From NCBI RefSeq assembly GCF_932526225.1, contig NC_064048.1, positions 6,244,627 to 6,308,626 of the forward strand: a stretch of 64,000 bases of DNA. The letters run 5' to 3'. Positions 11,301-23,300 of this stretch are shown here, piece after piece (the first letter of the stretch is position 1; every line of letters starts with the position of its first letter). The stretch is from Nematostella vectensis. Its lineage: Eukaryota > Cnidaria > Anthozoa > Actiniaria > Edwardsiidae. The notes under the pieces were generated by a model. The model saw only the letters and a program-made list of their open reading frames with translations, was not told the DNA's origin and ran no database searches. The position numbers were made by a program, and so were the translations under genes.

Positions 11301-14300
11301 GAAAAGTGAACGCTTGTTAGCAGCATTGGCGCGTGATTCAGTACCTCCGAGTGTATGACCGAATACCCACCGACACGTGATTCAGTACCTCCGAGTGCAT
11401 GACCGAATACCCACCGACACGTGATACAGTACCTCCGAGTGCATGACCGAATACCCACCGACACGTGATTCAGTACCTCCGAGTGCATGACCGAATACCC
11501 ACCGACACGTGATTCAGTACCTCCGAGTGCATGATCGAATACCCACCGACACGTAATTTAGTACCTCCGAGTGCATGACCGAATACCCACCGACACGTGA
11601 TTCAGTACCTCCGAGTGCATGACCGAATGCCCATCGACACGTGATTCAGTACCTCCGAGTGCATGACCGAATACCCACCGACACGTGATTCAGTAATTCG
11701 AGTGCATGACCGAATACCCACCGACGCGTAAATCAGTACCTCCGAGTGCATGACCGAATACCCACCGACACGTGATTCAGTACCTCCGAGTGCATGACCG
11801 AATACCCACCGACAGGTGATTCGGTACCTCCGAGCGCATGACCGAATACCCACCGACACGTGATTCAGTACCTCCGAGTGCATGACCGAATATCCACCGA
11901 CAGGTCACGTGATACAGTGTCTCCGAACGCATGACCATACCTACTGGCACGTGATCCATTCGAATCACGAATGACCAAATACCCACCGGCACCTGATCCA
12001 GTACCCTTGAGCACATGACCAAATACCTATCGGCACGCGATCCAGTACCTACGAGCGCATGACCAAATGCCCACCGGCACGCGATTAAGTACTTCCGAGC
12101 GTATGACAGAATAAGGTAAAAAGTCACCTTTTTCATGAGTGGGTGGAGTGGCAGATACACAACCACGCTTGCTATCAGCCGATCCAGTTGAGCCCGCATC
12201 TACTGAAGTCTCAGCGACACTGCGGACTTCCCCAGTCTTGTCATGTGCAAGTCCATCTACTTGGCTTCTGAGAACTTTGTTTTCTTCTTTCAATAAGCGA
12301 AGCTCGCCCTGTAACAGAAGAATTGTCTGCTTCAAACGTGCTTTAGACTGTCCCAGTCAAATAAAACATGCGGTATAGATAATGCGACTTTTTTATACAA
12401 CCATACATCATCATTATTATCATTATCACTACCTCCAACATCATACCACCATTTTCATAAAAGTGACGTGAACGTGATATTAAAACACATGCGGCGTGCA
12501 CAGAAATGTTTTACAATTGTTATCATTTTGTAACTGCCTCACCAACAGTTTAAGGTTTATTATGCTTATTCTTTGCTTGGCTTTGCCCATTAACATGTAT
12601 GACTTTATTACGTGCAATCTTAAATACTTGAGTTCTGAATGCATGGGAAAACTACAAACCGCATTCCAGAAACGATGCGAAGAAACGATGACTCCAAATC
12701 TGAGCTAAATAAGAATGTTGGATAAAGAAACTTATACATATTATTGCTGACATATACTTGTATAAACGAACGAAAACGGCGCCAAATTATTAGAGAAAGA
12801 GAATTTCAAAACATGGTGAGATGAGCAATACTGTATGCAGCCAACAATCAATGAAGCAAATTTCAACCACCTTGTCTGCAGTTGTTTTAGTTTATAATTG
12901 AAAATAGTAAGCAGCAGTGAAAATAGTAAGCAGTTAAGTTGTGTAGTATATAGACGAAGTTTTATTTTACGGCCACACCATTAATCCGAACCCTTGAGCG
13001 TCGACACGCGCGCTTATATAAGCTCTACCAAACCCCCACCGCCTAACACGACCATTTATACCTTGATCTCGTTGATGATTGACTGAAGCTCATCCGCTTG
13101 GTGTAACGCAACATACGCCTCCATGGTAAGGCCGCCGGGAGCCTGGAACCGAAGACAGATATGTCATGCAAAACAGCTAGGTCACGCAACATAACACAAA
13201 AGGTCACGCAAAACAGTCAGGCAACCAGCATAAGGACTGGTCACGCGAAACAGTTAACACAACAAATAGACAGCTCACACAAACCTGTTAGGTCACACAA
13301 GTCAACACAGGTCATGCAACACAACACATTGACAGGTCACGCGAAACCGTAACGTCACACAACACAACACATGGACAGGTAACGCGAAACAGCTACGTCA
13401 CCAAAGATGTCACATAGATATGTCACGAAAAAATAGTAACGTCTTACATCACATCAAAAGGTCCCGCAAAACAATTAAATCACGCAACACAACATAGTCC
13501 CGCAACACAACGCATAGACATCAATGCAAACGAATCAACGTCACACAACAAAACAAAATACATGACACCCGGAATGGTGACATCGCATAGCGGTATGGAC
13601 TATCACATTACAAAATATCAAAGATGTTAAAATTCGTTAAATGGCTATAAAACGATAAATCGTCCAAAATTTTGATAAGAAGAAACTTTGGTTCTATTTG
13701 AATTAACTTTTTGATAACCGCCTGGGAAGAGATCGTTGATTAAATTCGAAAATTTCGTAACATATAACTTGTTTTAGGGGCTGGTCGGTGTTTTACGACC
13801 TTTGTAAGCGTTATCGGACAAGTGTCATCAATTGAAAACTGAATATTGAAAAGCCGACTAAAGGCCTTAAGCAAAAGAGAAAAAAACTTAACGAGAATCA
13901 CACACCTAGACACACCAGTGCGCCAGTAAATCAGTGACAAAAATGTATTTCAGACAGACCCTACGGGATAGAATGTGCCTTAAGTAGAGGGGTGTTCGAA
14001 TATTTTACTTTTTTATAAGAACGTGAGGTCCTCCAGCCTGAGATGTCAAATAAAAAAAAAAAAGAAAACATGTAAATTTTAAAAACATGCGAACATTTTA
14101 AGAACATACCGAGACTTATGTAGCAGAAAAAATTTGTTTTCTAGTGAGATGCATTCTAAAGAATCAAATTGTACTCATAGTAATAACAATCTTGAATATC
14201 ATTTAGTTCTGGTCATTTGCGTAACTCTCTTCTAACAATTTTTTGGACATTATATCTAAATAGGTAAAAAAATGTCCGTTTTACAGAGGGTTTTTGATAA

Positions 14301-17300
14301 GTAAATGGGAGTCATATAGTGTGTTATAAAGTTATAGGGTATAAAGTATCGTGATGGTTCTATTAGATATTTTAATGTGAGACGTAGACGTACTCCTATA
14401 TTATCTTTTAACATCTGAAACCGATCACAGTTAAGCGCCTGGAAGGTTATCATCAATGAACATTTGCAGATTCGCACGGAATTCGGAGTTAGTATTACAT
14501 AGAATCCAGCAATATTTCGGAAGAGGTTATCTTACAAAACGTTACGTATTATCAAACACTGACAACAGACGATCAATATAATACGAAATATTAAAGAAAT
14601 ACGAATAATAATTCTAGAATGGAACACAAACCTTTATGGAATTTACTTGTAATGTTCCAAGTGATTTTTGTTGCAGGGGTAATAGGAAACTACGCTCAAA
14701 GCTTTGTTTTACCGGCTATTTATGCCAGAGACCTCCGCATTGTGAATGCAATCGAACTTAAAAGGGCAAATATGTGACATGCGATAGTTGTTATGCACAT
14801 TTTACACGCACCTCTAATTATGAGCTGAGCGAATTTTTATAGCACTCTTATGGGTTCTTGGGATGTCAATCAATCATTAAGATGAAGCATGGGGACTTTG
14901 TTAAAAGGATCCAGCCAGATTTGCTAGCGAGGTACTTAGTAAAGGAGAGGGAAGTTGCGGTGAGGGGAGGGGGGATTTGGCAAGGGATTCAAAATTACAA
15001 TATTTCTGTCAACGAGGAGCATATGGAATAATCACTACATAATGATGAATACATCGCATAGCCTCCAAGCAGTCACTTAAGTGGAGCGTTTCAATTGAAC
15101 ATAGCAGCTTGGAGTCACACCACACGCAAAGTCGATATACACCTATTCCAAATAAGGTTGCACTTGAGAATCCATGTGCCGTAATCCGCGGTGGTTCATG
15201 GGTAGCATATAAACGGCTGAATCCTTGTATTTTAAAGCTATGTGAATGGTCATAAGAATGTAAACAAGAATTCTACAGGTTTTGGAACCTGGAATTGCAT
15301 TTTCTTTCCGCTTATTCGCTTATTTAGTTGATATCCATGAAGCACTGCGGGTTATGACACACAGATTCTCCAAGTGCAACCTTGTTTTAAAAAAGTGTAT
15401 ACGAAAACGGGTACAACAACAACAACAAAACAACAACTACCATGCAAGTCGACAACCACAGCAAAACACGCAAAAATGTACAAGAAACAAAGCATGAAAA
15501 ATAATAATAATCAATGATAATGAATGATAAAAATATCGTCCCGTCTATTGTTCTTCAAACCCATATAGGAAACTGTGAATTGACAGGTGCATTATTATGG
15601 AAATAAATACCCAGTGTGTGTTAACGTGAAACGCCGGTAGGACTGGACTTTTAACAGTCTGTCCCAAGATACATAACATAGGGTTCTTCTTTATATATAA
15701 CTCTTAAAAAAGGCCAATCACGCCGCCATTGTATTCTCGCGCTCAATTGAGAGTCACACAAAGAATCCATTTCCATCGGCTAATTCAAGCGAGTAACCAG
15801 GATATTTTCGATCGAATATTTTGAAGTCTCCTTATGAATAAACCACTGTATTTTCATTGATAAACACAAAAGGCTTGGCTTTCGAATTGCACCACAGATT
15901 AAGATCAATACCGACTGGCCTTGGTATTATCAACTTCCTGGCGTTAATTCAAGGATCGCCAAGAGCTTGGACACAGTCAAAAGAGTAGCCTTGAAGTTAA
16001 GAGTAGCTTTAATCTCCTTCAAATGCTAAAGTGTGGTTTCCTTGCAAAGAAGAGGGGACACGTGTTAACTTTAATCTTAAAATATTACATCCCCTGTGAA
16101 TGTTTTTTTTGGAATTTGTTCAAACTTTTCCAATTGCGTATCACGATACCCCCACAAGTTTTCCGCGTAAGTTTGCAAAATAACCAGGCCGTTGAAAGCG
16201 AGATGATGGTTGGCAACGCAAAAGCGACACCAGTTACTTACGGTCAATTACGTAACAATCTCCGATGAGTTTTAACTGAAAACGTGAAAAAATATTTCAC
16301 AATTTTTAAAGCAGTGTTTCTATCTGGAAGTTTCTTTTAGGATGTGATTGATAATTTAGAGCGGATGGCATGATAAATAGCGCGGTTTCTTATGGATTAT
16401 TGTCTCTTGTCGGTTGAGGTTTCCGTCGGCCCAGCGGAAGTAAACTAGCGACGATGCCGCTTTAAACATGCGTCCCTGACAATGCTTTACAAATGAGGGC
16501 TTAATAACCACTTAAGATGGCGCGAGGAAATGTAGAAAAGATTAGTTAAAGGGTCCTAGACAGACCCAAGGATCCTAGACAGTCATAAACTTTGTAATTG
16601 TGTACATTCGACACTGGGAGATAAATGTTATGATGCCTTATGCACACTAGTGACATAACGACATAATGACATGGGCACGTGCACCCTTATGTTCATATGT
16701 TCAAGTGTGAATGGTTAGACATTTTGACATAAGCCCAACATAACGACATGAACATCACAACCTTATGTCCATGTCGTCGTGTCGGTCTTAAAAGAGTGCG
16801 CGCGCCTATGTTGTTATGTCGTTAGATCACGAGTGTGTAACAGGCATAAATCTCGAGATAACAATCTATAAATATTTTTCATACTTCATTTTCCAAATTC
16901 AATCGACAATATCACAAAAAGATCATTAGAATAATTTTCACTTCAATTAAACAAAACGATATTGCAAAGTGGGTAAGTTCAGGTGTCTATTTTAAGTATC
17001 GTGCTGAAAGCTTGTAATTGTCGCTATTGCGATTGTCGCCCTTTTGCCACCCTCTCAGTGCGCTTTCCGGCGCCAAAGAGCATTTTCTATGCGGGAGATC
17101 GCGGATTACGTTAACAACAAGTTCTCATACTGAGCGGATATAAAAGTTTGGCGCTTGGAGCGCAAGGATTAAATAGAAGCACAACAGTTTTATGAAACCA
17201 CGGCGACAAAATCATACTAAACATAACTTTTTAAAGTTCCTTGGTCAGCCACACCTCTTTATTGTTTTCATTTGATATCCGAAAAAAAATATGTCACAAA

Positions 17301-20300
17301 TTATCGAAATAATATAGAGTTTGCAAATAGAAAAAGTTAAATAAACAAATGTTCAAGTTTCTAAAAATGTTCGTAGCAACGGGAGAGTAAACTATTGTGA
17401 ACAATTTGAGCAAAATCCCTCTATTTTCTTTTGCTATTATCTATTCCTTTCCCCCCCCCCTTCCTTTTTATTTAACCTTACCCTCCCCCCTTCCTTTCCA
17501 ATTTTTGCTACGGGCCTAAAAACACTGTAAGAGGCTACGTGCCTCTCTCTGAGTGCACGCATTTACCACGTAGTGTTTGAGATATCAAAGTTCCATTTCC
17601 AATAAAACAAAACAATACCTTGAAAAACTATCAAAACCATTCGTATTATTAAGGCCTCATCCACTTTAAACAACACCATCCTTTAACACTCCACCAAAAA
17701 TGTTCTTATTATAGAGGTCACCGTTCACTTCAGACGACACAATCCCTTAACACTCCACCAAAAATGTTCTTATTATAGAGGTCTCTATTCACTTCAGACA
17801 ACACAATCCCTTAACACTCCATCAAGAATGTTCGTATTATAGAGGTCCAGGGGCAGTAGATAATAAGATCATTTGAGACACAGTATAAGCTCGATTTGAC
17901 AAAGTGTCAAGGGACTGGGGAAATCTGTTCGTTAAAACAGGGGTTTGTTATATCGAGGTTCTGGTCCATACGTTTTACTGTAACTTTGGTCTGGCTGAGG
18001 GAAGTAAATTGTTCGCTATATCGAGGACTTCGTTAGATAGAGGTTTGTTTAATCGAGGTTCCACTGTATCAAGATTCCCATGCTTCTCAAACGAAACTAT
18101 ACCTTTAAGTACTCGATCGTGTGTTCGAAATCTTACTGTGTGAAGCCATAGGAACAGAGATATCAAAGTCTCCATACCTCTCAAACTAAACAATAGCTGT
18201 ACATCTTACCAAAGGTGTTATAGAGGTCTTGTTACCTTACTGCGTGAACCCGGAGACAGCCTGTTCTTGACTCGCTCCAGCGCCTGATCTAGAAGGTCTT
18301 CGCTATCAGATCCCATGCTGGCTTTAACTTCCTGCACAATCTCATCCACGCGGGAGTTAAACTCCTCTTCGGTCATACTTTCACGTGTTCCACCAGGAGA
18401 ACTACTAATACATGCAGGACTCGTAGGAGCATCATTCCCCTCTTTAGATTGGCCAACAAACACGACTGTGTCTGTACTTCCGAAAACTTCGTCGAAGCGA
18501 TCGTCATCCGAAGAGTACGTCGAAGAAGATCGCTCCGCGGCCGAGCCCGGTCGCGAGTTCGGCGACCTGTCGACTTGTCTTGTCGGTGATCGATTACTTT
18601 TTGAAGGCTCAGCGGTACCTGTCATTAAGGATGCTCCGTGGTCGGGAACGTTTCGGGAGCTCGGGGTATTGTTGTCGAGATCGGAGGGCGGCCGATTTCT
18701 GTCTGGGAACTCATTGGTGGTAGCGACAGGACTAATTCCGTGAAGAAGGGATATTTCCGGCTTCCCGTCAGCTTTTGGAGTGCTAGACGTGACCTGCCGA
18801 ACGTTCTTTTTATAATCGATGAACATGTTGACACTGTTTGGGCTCGGTGCCACGTCGTTAGAAAACCTCCGCTGCTGTGTTACGTTTGAAGATAAAGTCA
18901 TTTCTTTGACATTTGATATTCCCTGTGAGTGGTGCGTTACATTTTTATCGATCACTGTATTTCCACCACTGCTTCCGGTCACATAGCAGCTGTCACTTGC
19001 AAGAGACTTTGATATGTCACGCTGTACTTTAACACGAATTTTGAGTCCAATTCTTTTAGGAGGTTTTTCTGTTTTCGACTCTTCAGCATCATTCCGTGCT
19101 TCCATCTCCTCAGTAGAATTTGACTGAGTCTTTGTAATCGTCGTTTCTGAAGGGATTTCATAATCATCTTGCTTTTCTTGCTTCACTTCTGGTTCACCTT
19201 TTTCACCCTCTTTACTACTTCCTTCTTTCTTATTCATGACATATTGAGCAAGTCTATTCTTTACTCTTTTCTTTTGGGCGGCAAGCTCCCCCCTCGGCAG
19301 CGTCTCTATCTTTTCAGTTTTCTCATAACCGATGTACGAAACACTACTGACCCTCCCCTCCCTTCGTTCCCCGTCCTCATCAAGAGAAGACCCGGATGCC
19401 GAAATGTCTGAAGATCCCGTATGAACTTTAAGAATTCTTCTTGTTCTCATGCAGTCAACCTCTTCCTCGAAAATATTTTCGGGTCGTGAAGGTAAGCTGG
19501 ATTGTCTATGTAAACCATCTTCTGATGTGCTTACAAGCTGAGCTTGAACAACATCGATGGTTTTAGCCCTCTTAAGTCTAAGCACATCTCGACGCCTTAT
19601 GTCTTCTTCTTGCGTCTTATAACGCATTTGTTCTAGACGGTCATGACTCTGGGTGGTAAGCGAACTTCGTGGGAGTTTTTGTCTCCCACTTTGTGATTGG
19701 CTCACACTGTTTCCATCAGGGTTACCATACAGTTGGTTCACGTGACCGGGGAATGTTTTTTGGGCGTGGATGTTGCCTGTGCTTGCTGCCTTTGTTTGAG
19801 GAGCAGGGAAAAAGAGGTTCTGAACGACGACATCAGGGTCTTGTGGTTTTACCTCCGCCTTAGCGAGATCAGTTCTACTCAAATTCACCAGTAGCTCTAG
19901 TAACTCATTTGTCGACATAACTTTCTCAGAAGAACTACTTTTGCTACCCACGGTACCAGATCCCGTATCAATAACAGGAATATTGTTTTCGACAGACTCA
20001 TTTGGCCGAGAGCTCTGATCGAGTGCTTTGAAGTTTTGATCAAGTGTTCTAGAATCTTCGATCGGTTCACTTGTTCCGTCTACCTCGTCATCTAACGAAG
20101 GCGCCGGGAATGTTGCAACAGCGACAAGAGTGTCAAGCTCTGGCTGCTGCAATAGAACATTTCCCAAGACTTTCTTTACCCTCAGAGCCTCGGCAACAAG
20201 CATTGTTTTGTCATCCGTGTAATCACCGTCGTCGAATTCCAATTCCGGTTCTGGATCGATAACGTTACTTCCGTCTATGCTTGATTCCTCACCGTCGCTG

Positions 20301-23300
20301 TCCTTGGGATTAGGGTCTATGTCACTCATGTTTTGTCGAATGTTGGCAAATCGTTCCGAGAGGGTCGGTCGTCTGGGTCCGTTTTCTTGGACAAGTACTT
20401 TGGTAATGTCAACTGTCTTGACAACCGAGCTTGGGTGATCAATATCTGAATTCCCTTCACTCTGGACGTCAGAGTACAAGTCGCTTTCCTCTCGATATGA
20501 CAGTTGCACATAAGGAGAATCTTGAAATTGATAAGGCTGCTCTGATGTTCTGTAGAAATCTTGACCCGATTCTAAATAGTCATGCAGTGGTCGCAGACGA
20601 TCTTCCCGGCTGGCGTAAGACCTATCCGACGACCCGTTGCTTCTTCTTGGAACTCGACCTCGGGTTGAATTTCTTGGAAACGTGCGCTCGCTCTCTGTTG
20701 TACTGTACTCAGAAGTTGAGGATTCCCCAGATGCATTACTTCTCGGCTCATAATTCCTGGGGGGCTTCCTATAAATATGCCGGAATTCTGCAAGTCCACG
20801 TCGCGATGGATGCGCCCCAGAGAAAGAATGGACCCTTGTTGCGCCTATCGGCTGTTGATACTGCTGGTGCTTCAACAATCGTGTCAGCTCGGGAATAGAA
20901 ATAGAAGTCTCGGAATCACTTCTGTGTTTATAATGGTCCCGAGAATACGCCAGTTCATCTCCTTTCTGAGAACTTTTGTGTTCTCTCAGTAATCGCGCAA
21001 GCTCAGCGACGGAGATAGTATTGTCTGACGCACTTTGCTGCTGTTGATTGGCAAGTTGCCGTGCTATTGTCTCCTCTTCAACGACTCTTCTCTGCTTCTC
21101 CAACAAACGCGCAAGTTCAGGGACTGTTATCCTGTCGTCGTGGTAACCACTGTCCCCAGATCTGTCACGCTGAAGATGGCGTGACGTTGAGAATGACTGC
21201 AACCTTCCTGACTTGGACGCTTGCTTTTGCTGTTTGAGTAAGTGCGTCACTTCCGGGACAGAGATCAGTTGCTCTTGTGACCTATCACTTGAGCATTCCG
21301 ACTGGGCTAACTCAACGAATCGCCCTTGCTGCTTCAATAATTGCGTCAGTTCGTGCACCGAGACCTTATTATCCTTGGCTAAACAGGACGAGCGTTGCTG
21401 CTCATGTTTCTCTGATAGAGAATGCGACCTTCCTAATGCGGCAGGCTGATCTTTAAGTAACTGGATCAATTCAGGAGGGGATACCATTTCGTTACGGTCC
21501 AGGGATCTAACACGACGATCAGATGCCCTGTTTAAACCGGCCTCTTGGGTCCTCCGCTCATAGGACGACGAAGCATTAAGCAAGCGACTCCTCGAGTTTC
21601 TTGGACTATCAACCGAGCTCGCACGTCGTGGTGTTCTACCATTAAATGAGCTCGACCTCCCAATAACTCTTTCTTTACCTTCGCTGATGGAATCCAGAAA
21701 CGAATCGCTGTAGTAGTCATGTGACACTTGTAGGGGTTGTGAGACCGTTCTCACGAACGGGGATTTCTCAGGCTGTTCTGAAGCCTTCGATGGCAAGTTC
21801 TGAGAGACTGCTTTGACAAGAAGTGAGCCTGGTCTCTTTGGCTGCAGCTTTACTTCATGCCCGGCCCAAGAACGTCGTTTCACAGATTCGGGTTTTCTTG
21901 GCTGGTTTCTAAAAGCCCCGTTAGACATCCCCGCGTAGGATCCTGGACGACGTGAAGGAAGTTGTTCTAAGCTGTCTTCAGTTTTCTCAAAAAGCAACCG
22001 CATGATATCTTCAACAGTCATGAAACCGCTCGGATCAGGTAATTGGTCGTGTACGCTACTCGTTGAGGGTACCTCTTTCTTAGGGGCTGCTTGGAATGGG
22101 TCAAGATACAGCATGTCCTCAGCTTCGGGAGAAAAAGATGTCCCTTGGTGGATACCTTGAAGTTGGTCCCCTTCACTCTCAATAAACTCGAAACGGTGAA
22201 CGTTGCTGTTGGGATTGAGAGCGGCACCCCGAGTTAATGGAGGGCGTGTTAAAACGCGGTCCACATCGGTCATAGTCTCCATGGAGACATCTGTTATTGC
22301 GTCTCTAGTTTCGAAAGACCCGTCAAGATAAGGAGAATTCGAATCCAGGGACGCGTCAACATCATCATCATCGAATTGCTGTTCATAGAACAAAGGATGC
22401 GAGAGCTGTCCCTGGTTCAGCTTTCGTCTGGGTTGTCCAGAGTCTCCTCTATGAGGTGATTTAAAACAAGGTTTCGGAGTCTGGTCAATTTGACTCCCAA
22501 ATGTCATATCAACTAGGTCTTCTGGGTCCTGGTATAGTTCCGGGTTTTCTGTCAAGTCGAATGCCCCATCTGTGTTGTCCGCGACTTCTTGTGTATCATC
22601 TTCGAAGATAGAAGTTCGCGTTCTATAAACCGCACTGCTAGCAGATTGAGTTTCTTTTGAATCATTCCCTGTTCTTTTATCTCCAGTAATCCTTTCCGAG
22701 TCAACCGTGTTCCCAAGGCTGTTATCAACAATTTCATTAGATTGACAAATATCCGCGATATAGTTTTCAGGCTTTGCAGTTGCAGATGCTTTCTCAATGA
22801 TACCCTCTTTCAAAGACCCCTCATCGTCCACGACCAAATCATCGTCGTCCTCTTTGCCTGCTAAGGGGATCACCTCCGACGAAATCTCCCCTTTCGTCTT
22901 GTTACCATAAACATCAGCCATTATTCCATGTTCTGGAATCGAGCTTAAATCCCCACTCAATCGCTTTCTGCTCGATCGAAACTCGTTTCTATCGCTCCGC
23001 TTCGTCACATTCGAGCTCTGAACTTGACTTGAATCTGATATGGAAGTATTTTGATTTTTTAGATCGTCTTTTGGCGCAGATTTCTCCTTAGCAGGGTTAA
23101 CAGTCTTAGTATCTTTCTTTGAGCTGGTTTTATCTGTTCTTCCGGGTGAAAGCTTTCTAGTCCTAGGTGTCTCCTTTGGAGTAGGGGGTGCGTAGGGGGA
23201 GTTAGTATTCATGTGGCTTCGCCTATGTGAGTCACCAGTCACACCCTTACTCAAATGAGTACTTTTAGTAGCCCCGACATTCTTAACGCCAGTCCTTTTC

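Larger units (their letters stand above)
13143..18235 (-). other. NAV: Largest NAV intron (5.1 kb)
   Basis: This stretch separates the giant exon (phase 0 end) from exon 13142-13062 (phase 0 start). I found no exon in it. It holds MITE families B, C and D and the 66-bp repeat. A small alternatively used coiled-coil exon could have been missed. Confidence 0.6.

Noticed and set aside
11222..12199. Repeat ORFs (SEVLNHVSVGIRS) as a coding repeat protein
   Set aside because: Products of the 44-bp array inside a NAV intron; frames break at each unit and there is no start, splice or family support.
18100..18140. tRNA-like GTTCGAAAT box
   Set aside because: No A box, no foldable cloverleaf and no acceptor stem around it.
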